From a virus, in the IMG/VR virus record IMGVR_UViG_3300017524_000107, positions 1 through 36,083 of that record: 36,083 nucleotides of DNA. One strand, given 5' to 3'. Below, one piece after another: positions 17,174-26,700 of the stretch. Under the pieces are notes generated by a model. That model was not told where the DNA came from. It worked only from the letters and a program-made list of their open reading frames with translations, and searched no databases. The position numbers and the translations under genes are program-made. Positions within the stretch are counted from its first letter, which is position 1. Every line of letters begins with the position of its first letter.

Positions 17174-17655
17174 TTAGTCAGGCCGAGGGAAGTTTCCTGG
17201 TTTGTGTGTCTGTCCTGATTGACTACTGGTGGCTCCGGGTGGTGTGCCATTCATCGCTGGTAACTGACCGGGGCTACCAGCCTGTGGTGTCTCTTCTTCG
17301 GTACTGACCATTGGGTCGTTCTCAATGTTACCCATCAGCAGGAACGAAAGCTGCTTGCCAGTGAGCTCATCAAGTCGGCGCGCCCGTGTTTCGGTTACGG
17401 TTCCGCTGGCACCGCACTCACTACAGTCAAGATGAAACTGGGTGAGTGGACGGATTGCTGCCCGGATGGTCTCATAGAGTCGGTCGAGAGGGCCCGGAGT
17501 GTCGTTCTCATCGCGTTCATCGGTGGGGGCCACCGACCGGATGGTTCGGACACCATCGCCGTCACACGACGAGCACGTGCGTGTCTCGGTGATTGTGAAA
17601 TGATAGCCGAACTTGTTGGCGACCAGTAGCTCCTGTCCTATTCGACTTCGTGAAA
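17174..17655 (-). CDS. Zinc-ribbon extension of tail chaperone, -1 frameshift product
   Basis: This frame has no convincing start: only a GTG at 17533, yet clearly coding sequence continues upstream of it, including the first half of a zinc ribbon (CSSCDGDG), whose partner CSEC lies about 60 residues later. The frame is open back to 17671 and overlaps the end of the chaperone gene in the -1 register. This matches the conserved G/G-T arrangement of tailed viruses, where a minority of chaperones carry a frameshifted C-terminal domain that engages the tape measure. The C-terminal 40 residues are Pro/Gly/Ser-rich. The exact slip position, here taken as the TTTT at 17653-17656, is inferred. Confidence 0.7.
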
Positions 17656-18081
17656 ATCTACGATGCCACCATCATCATCGAAGGTTAGCTCCATAACCTC
17701 GGCACCGATGGGGAACAGGACATCAAGCTCGAACTTCTGGACAAGTTGCTCAAAGTCAGACTGATCAAGCTCGACGTGGTCCATTCCGTGTGCTGCGATG
17801 CGCTCGAATGCATCGATGGTTGCTCCACCGACGTTGTTGAGCTGTCCTTCCTCGCGAGCTTTTGCCTCGGCCTCTTCTGGGTCTTCGGCGCCCATCAGTG
17901 TGTCAAGGATATCGTCTGGAAGACGCTTGAGTTGGTCAAGTATCAGCTTTCGGTCGACACCACTGACGGTCACCGTAAGCGCCTTACCGGAGGCGTGTTC
18001 CAGTGTTCGCTCTCGTGTTTCGACATCTTCTGCATCATCCATCACCGTTTGCATGAAATCGATTGCGTCTATTTCCTTCAT
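17638..18081 (-). CDS. Tail assembly chaperone, gpG/gpE-like
   Basis: A 147-aa acidic, helical protein between the tube gene and the tape measure, the invariant place of the tail assembly chaperone. It is expected to coat the tape measure during tube polymerisation and is not normally in the virion. The ATG at 18081 follows a strong Shine-Dalgarno sequence (AGGAGTGAT, 18085-18093), rare in this window. Its last codons overlap the zinc-ribbon frame. The product may therefore exist as a short and a frameshifted long form. Confidence 0.75.
   Translation of the reverse strand: MKEIDAIDFMQTVMDDAEDVETRERTLEHASGKALTVTVSGVDRKLILDQLKRLPDDILDTLMGAEDPEEAEAKAREEGQLNNVGGATIDAFERIAAHGMDHVELDQSDFEQLVQKFELDVLFPIGAEVMELTFDDDGGIVDFHEVE
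17653..17656 (-). other. Candidate -1 slippery site in chaperone gene
   Basis: The zero-frame codons read GAT TTT CAC shortly before the TAG at 17638. A tRNA on TTT could re-pair one base back on TTT. The downstream frame is open only after the TGATGA at about 17672-17677, so the shift must happen between there and the TAG. It is not a perfect X-XXY-YYZ heptamer, so the exact site is uncertain. Confidence 0.4.
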
Positions 18082-18084
18082 TGT

Positions 18085-18093
18085 ATCACTCCT
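18085..18093 (-). promoter_or_regulatory. Strong Shine-Dalgarno site for tail chaperone
   Basis: AGGAGTGAT ends three bases before the ATG at 18081 and is complementary to the pyrimidine-rich 3' end of archaeal 16S rRNA. Most genes in the window lack such a site and carry GTCGC or a C/A-rich leader instead. It fixes the start and suggests strong translation of the chaperone. Confidence 0.6.
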
Positions 18094-18108
18094 GGTGTAC
18101 GGGAATAC

Positions 18109-18163
18109 ACACCGAGTATCGGTGTATCTCGGCCGTACCTACCGAGTTCGGGCCGGTGCCCGA
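18109..18163 (-). terminator. Two hairpins between tube and chaperone genes
   Basis: A 7-bp perfect stem (ACACCGA/TCGGTGT, 18109-18125, 3-base loop) and a 6-bp GC-rich stem (TCGGGC/GCCCGA, 18148-18163, 4-base loop) lie in the 111-base gap after the tube stop. They could lower readthrough from the highly expressed tube gene or protect its 3' end. A GTCGCAC copy (18164-18170) flanks them without an adjacent start codon. No U-run follows, so classical termination is uncertain. Confidence 0.4.
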
Positions 18164-18192
18164 GTGCGACAAAAACAAAATCCGATGCGAGA

Positions 18193-18696
18193 TTATTCTG
18201 TAGTCGTTGTTGTGTCGTAGAAGGTTGGGCTGTTGCCGTTTTCCTGGATTTTGAGGTCTTCCGCTTCCCAGTCAAAGGAGGTTGTTGCGTTGTCAGACGC
18301 TGGAAGGTCTCGGGACGTACTGGTGATGATACATCGGCGGAACTTGTAGGAGTATTCGCTGATGTTTCCGTCACCTTCAACGTCGAACTCCTTGACCATC
18401 AGTGTCGCTCTGACCGGCTCGTTAGCCTGTGCGGTCACTCGGTCGCCATCGACGACATCTTTGCCGTGAACCAGCTTATTCATGGCATCGTAGTTTCGGC
18501 CAGTATACTCGAAGCTACCACTGTAATCGACACCAGTGATGGTTCGAGTTGGATTCAGGCTATCGTTGTGCCGTACGGTACTTGTCTGCGTATCACGAGA
18601 CCAGGAGACGTTCGTGACAGGAATTTCTATGAATTTCCCATCGAATTTGAACTTGAGCTTGGAATCCTGGCCGGTGACGTGATCGTCGTGTGTCAT
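18193..18696 (-). CDS. Tail tube protein
   Basis: A 167-aa beta-rich protein directly after the sheath gene, the expected place of the inner tail tube. The segment GVDYSGSFEYTGRNYDAMNKL and later VRATLMVKEFDVEGDGN fit the tube fold shared with Hcp and gpV_N-type tube proteins. The C-terminus is Thr-rich. The ATG has a C/A-rich leader (GACGCTTTACA) and no clear Shine-Dalgarno site. The position between sheath and chaperone is strong context. Confidence 0.8.
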   Translation of the reverse strand: MTHDDHVTGQDSKLKFKFDGKFIEIPVTNVSWSRDTQTSTVRHNDSLNPTRTITGVDYSGSFEYTGRNYDAMNKLVHGKDVVDGDRVTAQANEPVRATLMVKEFDVEGDGNISEYSYKFRRCIITSTSRDLPASDNATTSFDWEAEDLKIQENGNSPTFYDTTTTTE

Positions 18697-18752
18697 TGTA
18701 AAGCGTCAGTAGGAGGGTGCGGTTGGTTGGTGATACGATGCAATATGCGCAT

Positions 18753-20072
18753 CTATGTCTCGATGATAAGCGTGGATGTTGCCTGTTTGGCAACACCAAA
18801 TGGCGTGATGCCGATATCGATGCCAATGGTGTCACGGTCGATGCGGAAGACATCGATAAACTGCCCATCCGGCTTGAGGATACCAAGGTCTTTGAGGTCA
18901 TCAATCTCGCTGACCAGTATATCATTCAGGTCACCACGGGTTTCTGGGTCGTTTATTCCACCGAGTGCTGCATCAGCAACTCGCTGGATGGTGGCAACCG
19001 TTACATCGACAACACGTCGGGTGAAGAAATCGCGCTCCCAGTCACCCTTTTCGGGGACATACGTCGAGCGGTTGTCTGCAAGGGTCGGCACACCGGTGTC
19101 GCGGACTGGAATGACGCGTTCGGCACGAAGCGCATCGGCTGTTGTTCGTGACACACGCTGGACCAGTCGTCCGTTACGTGGGACAGACTCATTGAAGACA
19201 GGGTCATCAAGTTCTGCACCGGCAAAGACACCAGCCTGGGCAGACCCATGGCCGATATTGAAGTCACCAGCCGATGGGTCAGCTCCCTCGATAGCCGATG
19301 GCGCAGTGAGGAAGACGCGGTCGTCGTCCCACGGGTTAGTGTATGTGCTGGAATCTACCTTCGGTCGGCCACCAGCAGTGGTTGCATTAGGTGTGGCAAC
19401 TGCGTGAACAAGGCCGAACTTGTAGTCTTTGCGCATCTTATCCAGTGTCTCTGTGACCGTTGCCTGGATGGTTTTGAAGATGAGCATCATCGGGTGGATG
19501 AGCGCGAACTCACCCTCGATAATACTCTCTGAGACAGCTTCGAACGCGCTTGCCCAGTCAGCAAACTCATACGATACCTCAAAATCAGTCGTGGTTGACA
19601 GCGAGACCTCGCCCGTCAGTGGGTTAATGTGCGCCACACCGGACTCGGTTGGAGCCGTTGGCGGGGACTCAAACCGTTGCCGTACGATGAACTCAGATGC
19701 ATCGGTGGTATCCGTGATAGTGATTCGGTCCGTATCGCGGACGATTGGTGCATTCGCCAGTGTTGCAACCGCTTCGGCGGTGAACGATTCAGTTGCCGAT
19801 GACGTGCTGGCCATAACGGCCTTCACGAAGTTCGAGTTCGCGCCGGTGCTGAGTGCCCGGCGATAGCCGGCCACCAGGTCACTGCCTGCACCGAATTTGT
19901 TCGTTGCGTCGGAACGTGAATCAACGGTGACGGGCACATTCGTAGGTGCTGAGCCAACCGAGTTGTTACCGACGCCGACGAGAACCGTAAACTGTTCTCT
20001 ACCGACAGTGGCACCGCCGACGACACCGTCAGAGGTGGACACTTTTACGCCAGGGATTGAGCCGAATTGCAT
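18753..20072 (-). CDS. Contractile tail sheath protein
   Basis: A 439-aa sheath subunit, the hallmark of a myovirus. The N-terminus (IPGVKVSTSD) and the Ala/Gly-rich stretch LVAGYRRALSTGANSNFVKAV (about 65-85) are typical. The C-terminal region contains the conserved-looking NDPETRGDLNDILVSEID and ends with FRIDRDTIGIDIGITPFG, which supplies the strand exchanged between neighbouring subunits. Length agrees with compact sheath proteins. The leader before the ATG is C/A-rich (ACTACACTACTACC). It precedes the tube gene by 56 bases. Confidence 0.85.
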   Translation of the reverse strand: MQFGSIPGVKVSTSDGVVGGATVGREQFTVLVGVGNNSVGSAPTNVPVTVDSRSDATNKFGAGSDLVAGYRRALSTGANSNFVKAVMASTSSATESFTAEAVATLANAPIVRDTDRITITDTTDASEFIVRQRFESPPTAPTESGVAHINPLTGEVSLSTTTDFEVSYEFADWASAFEAVSESIIEGEFALIHPMMLIFKTIQATVTETLDKMRKDYKFGLVHAVATPNATTAGGRPKVDSSTYTNPWDDDRVFLTAPSAIEGADPSAGDFNIGHGSAQAGVFAGAELDDPVFNESVPRNGRLVQRVSRTTADALRAERVIPVRDTGVPTLADNRSTYVPEKGDWERDFFTRRVVDVTVATIQRVADAALGGINDPETRGDLNDILVSEIDDLKDLGILKPDGQFIDVFRIDRDTIGIDIGITPFGVAKQATSTLIIET

Positions 20073-20126
20073 GGTAGTAGTGTAGTCTCGTCCGCGCTCA
20101 CCCGGCGGACTGCGGGAGGTTCACCA

Positions 20127-20702
20127 TCATTCGTCGACCGCGACAGTTTGGTCGAACCCCCGGATGGGGTCCTGTTCGCCGACAACGTCGACTGTGGAAA
20201 ACGAGTGTGTGAACCGTGTCGTCACCTCGAACCGCTCGCCACGTAGCGAGTAGTTGAGCGAAAAATCATTCGCTGGTTGTCGCTCACCGAACCGGACGGT
20301 GTCGACCTCGGTCAGCGGGTCTCCCGTCTCTGGGTGCGGAAGCGTCTCGCCCATATTCTGGCTATCATATCGTCGAACCGCAGCCTCGACACGCTGAGCC
20401 AGTGTACGCGCTGAGAGGGGTTGGCCCTCAACAGCGAGCAGTTCGAGTTCGAGCGACATCTCAAACGCATCAGTGTGCACGTAGCCGATGGTCTCACCGG
20501 CATCGTTGGTTACACCCGCTCGCCGATTGGTGTTCAAATCCAGGCGTTCTGTATTCTGAACGGTAAGTTCGACCAGCGGGAGTGAGACATCAGCGTGGGC
20601 ACCACCACTGTCGAGCTCGACGGTAGCGATGGTCACGTGGTCCGGAAGCCCAGCATCGATGATGCCAGCCACTGCTTCCAGGACCGTCTCTGGGTACACC
20701 AT
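20127..20702 (-). CDS. Tail terminator / neck protein
   Basis: A 191-aa protein between a gp10-like connector and the sheath gene, where tail completion proteins are found. A long open frame reaches 20885, but the ATG at 20702 is chosen because GTCGCAC directly precedes it and longer forms would overlap the previous gene. Helical start (PETVLEAVAGIIDAGL), then beta strands ending FTHSFSTVDV, as in head-tail joining proteins. Assignment by position. Confidence 0.6.
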   Translation of the reverse strand: MVYPETVLEAVAGIIDAGLPDHVTIATVELDSGGAHADVSLPLVELTVQNTERLDLNTNRRAGVTNDAGETIGYVHTDAFEMSLELELLAVEGQPLSARTLAQRVEAAVRRYDSQNMGETLPHPETGDPLTEVDTVRFGERQPANDFSLNYSLRGERFEVTTRFTHSFSTVDVVGEQDPIRGFDQTVAVDE

Positions 20703-20715
20703 GTGCGACGTCTGC

Positions 20716-21264
20716 TCAGCCTTTGTCGACGGATTCTTCAAGTGCATCGTGGACAGCATCGCCAGCATCGTTGAGTACCTTTGATGCCGTATCGCTGACT
20801 GCCTCAGCGAGAAAGCCCTGCGATTCAACACCAGGGTGAATGACGAACTCGACAATGACGTTCGACCCGCCGATATTGAACGCAACCGGCCCGCTTGCTG
20901 AGCGAATCAGATAGCCAGTCCGGCCATCAACCGTCCGGGTTGGTGTCCGTGGGTTGTAGCTCCCTGACCCGTACTCGTGTGATAGCACGACTTCATCATC
21001 AGTATCCAGCCCGACGGTGAGGGTATTGCCATCCCACCCAGCATAGACCGACTCGATATCATTGGCATAGGAGCCGACATACTGGGCAGCGTTTGTCTTG
21101 GCCAGCGGTTCGACAACTCGCCTAAAGCTCCCAACCACCGATTCCTCGATGGCGTATTCGGCGTTGCCTGGGCCCTCACCATCGACGAAGTTTTCGAGGC
21201 CAGCAGCGATATCGGCTATCTCTGCCTTTGCGCCCCCGATACTACGGTCGTTCAGACCGAACAT
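20716..21264 (-). CDS. Head-tail connector, HK97 gp10-like
   Basis: A 182-aa protein. The patterns YGSGSYNPRTPTRTVDG and VIHPGVESQGFLAEAV are typical of HK97 gp10/Mu gpG-type neck proteins, including the H-PG--- step before the last helix. It joins the capsid portal vertex to the tail. Its ATG overlaps the upstream TGA (TGATG), so it is coupled to the previous connector gene. Confidence 0.75.
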   Translation of the reverse strand: MFGLNDRSIGGAKAEIADIAAGLENFVDGEGPGNAEYAIEESVVGSFRRVVEPLAKTNAAQYVGSYANDIESVYAGWDGNTLTVGLDTDDEVVLSHEYGSGSYNPRTPTRTVDGRTGYLIRSASGPVAFNIGGSNVIVEFVIHPGVESQGFLAEAVSDTASKVLNDAGDAVHDALEESVDKG

Positions 21265-21782
21265 CAGTCTTCGAGATACTCGTCCAGTTGCTCATCCAGG
21301 TGGTCATCCTGGAACCGATGGTCACGACGGAACGGATAGCGGTTGTCCATTTCAAGTGGGTCACGACGGTTCGTTGTCGTGCTCGAGCCAGTGGTATTGG
21401 TCGCCCCAAAGTAGACACCGCCACCATCATCGTTCTTTGCGAGTGACTCGATGATGGTGTTGTAATTGTTCAGAAACTGGTCCGAGTAGTCCATCTTCTC
21501 GGAGCCACCATCGTCCAGCTCGCCAAGTGTTACACTCGATGGTGAACTGGCTGCCTGTGTCAGATGGTGAGTAGCCAGCTCAAGAACAGCTGCGACGTGC
21601 TGCTTGGTAAGCGCAGCCGGGTCGAATGGCTCACCACTGTTCAGGTCAAGCTCGAGCCGACCCTCTGCGTGGAACAGTGCCTCTGACTTCTGGTAGAAGT
21701 CATACTCGTCTGGACCGACCACTGGCAAGTGCTCTGGACCAACGTATCGTGAGTTGTATGACCTGGGGTCAGGAGCAGACAT
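21264..21782 (-). CDS. Head-tail connector / adaptor protein
   Basis: A 172-aa protein directly after the major capsid gene, where DNA-packaging adaptors of the gp6/gp15 type occur. The first half is helical (ALTKQHVAAVLELATHHLTQ), the last part acidic and disordered. GTCGCACCTC precedes the ATG at 21782. I infer an adaptor that sits under the portal; sequence likeness alone is weak. Confidence 0.6.
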   Translation of the reverse strand: MSAPDPRSYNSRYVGPEHLPVVGPDEYDFYQKSEALFHAEGRLELDLNSGEPFDPAALTKQHVAAVLELATHHLTQAASSPSSVTLGELDDGGSEKMDYSDQFLNNYNTIIESLAKNDDGGGVYFGATNTTGSSTTTNRRDPLEMDNRYPFRRDHRFQDDHLDEQLDEYLED

Positions 21783-21832
21783 GAGGTGCGACAGAAATGA
21801 TAGATTGAAACGACAGACCAGACTGCGTTGGT

Positions 21833-22696
21833 CTATCCCTCGATGAAGACGCCAGCGTCCTCCTCCATCACAAGCCAGCCATAGCGGGCCATGATGCGGA
21901 AGATGTCGGCCATCGAGCGCTTCTCCTCGTAATCCTCGGTCATGACGGGATCGCGTACCCCCTCATAGCCGAAGTAATCAGAGTCGACCATCAGCGCAGC
22001 TGGGCCGGATACTCCGCCGATTTCAATTGTGGAGGAGTCCTCGATGATGGTGAGCCCTGCGACCTCACCGACCATGCCGGACCGGCGCATCTGTGCGCCT
22101 TCGTTGGTCGCATCAAGGAAGTCCGTCCCAAGCAGGTCGTGGGTAGCCTCGACATCGACAATGAGCATGTCAGGATCATAGCTCTTCTCGACAAGGTTTC
22201 GACGGCCAGCAAGCAGGTCGTCGAACTCGAAGGTCCCATTAGCGCCACTGTCCTTTGAGACGGTGGTGCCACCGATTGAGGCCTCGATTTCCTCGTAGGC
22301 GCGTCGGTTCATGTCCTCGGCCATTTCACGGGCCTGGCGGTCAACCTGGTCACGGACCAGATTCACCTGTGAGTCCTGCTGGGACTCGTAGGTCAGCTCG
22401 ACCTCGAAGCCGAACTTGTCGAACTCGAGGGTCTCGAGTCGGTAGTCCTCTTGACTACGTGGGAACTCGGCACCTTCTTCGACCAGCTTTGGCTGTCCCA
22501 TATTCTCCTGTGGGACAGGTAGCTGCACGACGTTGGAGTTGATGTTGCGCGCGTTGTATTCCCGGAAGACCTCCCGGAAGTTCAGCGGTTCCTGAACAAT
22601 ATCTTCGACGCGGTCTTCCAGAACAGGCTGCGCGAGCAGACCATCGATATCCTGGAACGAAACCGCCAGCTCGGCAATGGATTCGTCAGTACTCAT
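21833..22696 (-). CDS. Major capsid protein, HK97 fold
   Basis: A 287-aa protein right after the scaffold and decoration genes. The N-arm (SIAELAVSFQDIDGLLAQPV) is followed by an E-loop-like segment, a long helix rich in Arg and Glu (QVDRQAREMAEDMNRRAYEEIE, about 135-155) and a C-terminal strand series (ITEDYEEKR-like region, about 255-285). Length is on the short side for an HK97-type coat but usual for haloarchaeal myoviruses and encapsulin-like forms. The leader before the ATG (CAACATTTCAATCCA) is almost the same as that before the nested scaffold start. Confidence 0.8.
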   Translation of the reverse strand: MSTDESIAELAVSFQDIDGLLAQPVLEDRVEDIVQEPLNFREVFREYNARNINSNVVQLPVPQENMGQPKLVEEGAEFPRSQEDYRLETLEFDKFGFEVELTYESQQDSQVNLVRDQVDRQAREMAEDMNRRAYEEIEASIGGTTVSKDSGANGTFEFDDLLAGRRNLVEKSYDPDMLIVDVEATHDLLGTDFLDATNEGAQMRRSGMVGEVAGLTIIEDSSTIEIGGVSGPAALMVDSDYFGYEGVRDPVMTEDYEEKRSMADIFRIMARYGWLVMEEDAGVFIEG

Positions 22697-22726
22697 TGGA
22701 TTGAAATGTTGTGTCAGTCAGGGGTG

Positions 22727-23128
22727 TTATCGGAGCAAGACGGGCGCAACGTAGTCGCCATCGTCGTTCTGCTCGGGGTTCTCAGTAATCGTTGGTGCAC
22801 CAGGCACAGTGCCTGCAGCAGCCACACCAGGCTCGCCGTCGGTTCCCGTATCGGGAGCGACAAGCTCGACGCCAGCGGTGACATCAGCTTCGACAAGTCC
22901 GTAGACAAGCCCTCGGTAGCTCACCATAACGGTGTCACCGGGCTCGACGGTATCCTGTACAATGCCCAGGAGCGTGTCGTCGCCAGTCGCTGCATCAATA
23001 GGAAGAATGCCACCGGTGCCGTCAGGAGAGACGAACTCTCCCTCCTGGATGGTTACCCCAGAACTGTTCTCGTGCGTATCGTGGTCTCCGTGACCGAGCT
23101 TTCGGTCACCTGGATGGTAAGTACTCAT
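22727..23128 (-). CDS. Capsid decoration-like protein
   Basis: A 133-aa protein between scaffold and major capsid. The core (EGEFVSPDGTGGILPID, LLGIVQDTVEPGDTVMVSYRGLVYGLVEADVTAGVELV) has the hydrophobic rhythm of phage DUF2190/decoration proteins that stabilise capsid trimers. N-terminus His- and Asp-rich. It lies 21 bases after the scaffold stop and 30 before the capsid start, fitting the gene order protease, scaffold, decoration, capsid. Confidence 0.65.
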   Translation of the reverse strand: MSTYHPGDRKLGHGDHDTHENSSGVTIQEGEFVSPDGTGGILPIDAATGDDTLLGIVQDTVEPGDTVMVSYRGLVYGLVEADVTAGVELVAPDTGTDGEPGVAAAGTVPGAPTITENPEQNDDGDYVAPVLLR

Positions 23129-23149
23129 AATGAATCAGTAATGGACGTA

Positions 23150-23788
23150 TTACTCCGCCTCGATGGCGATGTCGAACGCGTCGACCGGGATGTCGCCCTC
23201 CCGTACCTTCTCAGCCTGCTTGTCCCAGCCGAACTTCTCGAGTTCTTCGGCAACAAACGAGCGGGCTGCACTTTCTTCCATCTCTGCTGTCCGGGAGTCC
23301 TCGTCGACCCCGGAGAGCTCCTCGGTTGATGCTGAGCCACCTGATGGTGCTGGCTCTTCGGTTTCGATGGAAGCCGATAACTCGGCTTCGTCGTGGTCCT
23401 CAACCTTGTCCCGTAGCTCGGCCGGGTCCCAGCGGTCGCTGAGTTCCTCGGCACTAAATGGGGAGTGGTTGGCCAGCTCCTCTGCGTAGATGCCGGCTGC
23501 CTGCTCGACGACCTTCTCCTGTGTCTCGAACTCGCCAGCTTCAATGACGACCGGCTCGTCAGCCTCAGCAAGCTCTTCAACGGTGGCCTCGTCAATTTCG
23601 GACAGGATGTCCTGGGCATCGGAGAACGCACCGAGTTCAGCGCGTAGTTCAGAAAGCTCTTCCTCGACGTTGTCGGCCCGGTCGGCTTCGTCGCGAACTG
23701 ACTCAAGGTCGGCTCGCTCGACGACGACCGGGTCCGAAAGGGACGCAATTGTCTCCTTGTCGGCGCCGTCGTACGTTATTTCGTTCAT
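23150..23788 (-). CDS. Nested scaffold protein (internal start in protease gene)
   Basis: An in-frame ATG at 23788 begins a 212-aa segment (MNEITYDGADKETIASL) with the look of a free scaffold: acidic, coiled coil at about residues 20-60 and ending in charged helices. It is preceded by CTACAATTTCAACC, nearly the same leader as that of the major capsid gene. In lambda the scaffold Nu3 is likewise made from inside the protease gene C. The low-complexity linker just before it (RSAQTTATIST) is consistent with an untranslated-leader function. Inference; not certain. Confidence 0.55.
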   Translation of the reverse strand: MNEITYDGADKETIASLSDPVVVERADLESVRDEADRADNVEEELSELRAELGAFSDAQDILSEIDEATVEELAEADEPVVIEAGEFETQEKVVEQAAGIYAEELANHSPFSAEELSDRWDPAELRDKVEDHDEAELSASIETEEPAPSGGSASTEELSGVDEDSRTAEMEESAARSFVAEELEKFGWDKQAEKVREGDIPVDAFDIAIEAE

Positions 23789-26700
23789 GGTTGAAATTGT
23801 AGCAGTGGTCTGAGCCGACCGGGATGGTCGGTCCGACGCAATTGTAGCGACGGTTAGCGATGAACGAGCACCCATCTCCTCGGCATCCTCCATATCGATA
23901 GGTGGACTGTCGAACTCTTCGTTGAGCTGCATCAGAAATGCTTCCAGCGTCTCCTGGCTGACATCGTAGTCTCCCTGACCTCGCAGTTGCCAGGCAGCGT
24001 CTACGTTGCCCCGCCGGAGCTGGCCGTCGGCGTCGACGACCGGATAGCTGGAGTCAGACTTGATATCACTCGGGAAGATGTAATGAGGCTCGAAGCCCTC
24101 GCTTGGCAATGCTGTCTCGTCAAGGTCGCCCATTTTGGTCCCCTCAAAGGTGACCGAGAGCGAATCTTGCTCAACAGTTGATGCGAGTTCTTCAGCCCCA
24201 CAACAGGGTGTCGTTGCGCCGTCGTCTGCGACTTTCGTAATGGCTGCGTATGAATCAGAGGCAGCCGATTGGTAGGCCTGCATCGACCCACACGGCATGT
24301 AGATCGTCTCGCCCCCGGACTCGTGCTCGTGGAAGCCATCACAGCCAAGGTCGTCTGCACGATTCTGTGCAGCCTCCTTGGTGGCATACTGGTCACTCTC
24401 CATCCGGGATACCGTCTCCTCGTCACTCTTGCCGGATGGGGTATCACTGTAGCTCACAGCGAGATTCTCGTAGCCGGGTTTGTCAGCCAGGTCGCCGTCT
24501 TCAGGTTTATCTGGAATCATTGGAAATGGATTGTGGGCCCAGTTCAAGAGACTGATGCCCCACCTACTTGGACACCCGTGTACACCATCCATCGGCGACT
24601 CGGGTTCGTTCTCCGAGGCAGACATCCGGCTGATAAACGAGATGGTCCGCTTGGCATCTGCGAGATGCTCGTCGGTCCAGTCGGTCTTGTTCGTCTCAAG
24701 TAGCGACAGATTCCGCTCCAGTACCGCCTTTGGGTCGAGTGAGGCCTCTTTCGAACATGGGTTTGCTGCCCACCGACGAAGCTCACTGGCAGACATGGTG
24801 ACCGCATCGTTCCAGTCAGCATAGACCGAATCAAGCTCATCGCCATCGACCATAAGTGATTCACTGGTATCCGTCCAGCTCTGGTCATATGGGCCCAACA
24901 GTGCAACCGCACCATCGCCCTCGCTAACGGCATTCTCACTCGATTCGGATGTGGCCCGCGGATGCCCATCTGGCAAGAGGTCGTTGTCCTGGGTATATGC
25001 GTCATTCTCTGGGTTCCCGTTGCGGACAAGATAGAGAAATGCGTTGACCCGAGCCATCGACCACTGGTTGCGACTCATCCCCTTGCGGTGACTGCTGGAG
25101 TAGGCACCGGCACCACGTCGGTAGACTGCCTTCAGCTTGCGAAGTGTGACCCGCTTGGAGTCTGCATCGTGCTTGTCGTTGTGTTTCTCAACCTTGTTCT
25201 CCAGGCCGGTGGTGACCTGGTCAGAGAAATCAATATCAGCTGGTGAGGAATCAGCCGAGCCCGAATCGTTTGTATCGGAGCCAGACCGCCCATCACCCTC
25301 GGCCTTGCGGTCGTCGGATGCCATCTTCTCGTCAGTTTCGACCGGTCTGACGTCAGTGTAGGATGCGGTATCGGTGTAGCCCGTTGTGACGAGCTCACCG
25401 TCCATCCGCTTGTGTACCTCCACCATGACAACATGATTTTCTTCATCGATGTGAACGACGCGTCCGACCTTGTACGGACTCGACTCCCACTCGACAATGT
25501 CGCCCTCACCATAGCTGGTCGGGCGCATCATCATCTCGGTGATGATAGCGTCATCAGATGGGTAGTTGCCCCAGCCCTCGACGTCGTCCATACTCTTTGT
25601 AACTGTGTCACCGTTTGTCTTCCACGTACCATCGCTCAGTTGCGTCCAGACCTCAATGGTCACCTCATCGTCAGACACAGATGTTGCATACCCGTGCTTC
25701 TCTGTGGTCTCTGATGGATACCACTGTACCCACTGGTCTGCTTCAACATCATACTGCTCGACATTTGAACGACCAAGTTCGGCTGCCGTTTCTTCAAGAA
25801 TCTTAAATGAGTGTGATTGAATACCAATATCAGCATCATCAGCGGTCCTCCGGACTAAAATCTCTGCAACATCAAGGTTCGCGTGCGCGAGTTCGTTTTG
25901 TCTGGTGTCAAGATACAATCGGTTTTCGTTGTAGTACGCGTTTGTGGTGACACCAGCAACAAACTCATACAAGCGTGAAATCTCGTCAAGTGCGGAGTCG
26001 GGCAACCGGTCATCCATCATGAAACATGGCTGGATTGAGTGCCCCTCGGCATCCCCTCCAATGAATGTGGTTGACTTTTGACGAATGTCGGTGGTGTTGT
26101 CAAACGCTGACTCAATAATATCAAGATGCGGGTGCATAAACTCAGTTATGCCCACACCCGTATCTGGGATAGGTTCAACAAACACACCCTCATCGCCCAC
26201 CGACACAGAGATATCTTTGCCGAGTTCGTCTTCTGCGATAGAAACCGCTTCCATCACACCATCTTCGGTTGCGTCTTCTGGGAGTGGTGTAAAGAATGTG
26301 GCCCGGCGCTCACCCCCTTCAGGTCGAGACACCATCGGATCATCAGCGAGTTCTGAAAGAGCCTGAAGATGTGCGTTATCTGAAAGTTCAACAGGCGACT
26401 CAGAGACATTGGCTGGCTCATCAATCGAGCGGACACTGTCTCCATAGTGGCCGATACGCCCCCCAGTGGTGGGGTGCAACGTGTTGGACGCGCCCATCTC
26501 TGCCATGTCCGATTCTGACGGCAACCACATCTCGACCGCACCCATCGGTAGCGTCTCCTCCTCGCCTGAAGAGGCCCATCCGTCGTCGCCCTCCTCGTAC
26601 ACGTCGATTGTGAGCATGCTCCCGCTCACGTCGGTGACTTCACCGTAGCCCGAGCTCGAGTCGGTCTCCCACTGGACCATGTTGCCATCGGAGACGTCTT

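Noticed and set aside
17746-19407. 553-codon plus-strand frame over sheath, tube and chaperone
   Set aside because: Antisense shadow: Cys-, Trp- and Arg-rich sequence, no motif, crosses several well-supported minus-strand genes.
20703-20885. N-terminal extension of the tail terminator gene
   Set aside because: Ser/Arg-rich extension overlaps the gp10-like gene in another frame; the GTCGCAC before 20702 favours the short form.
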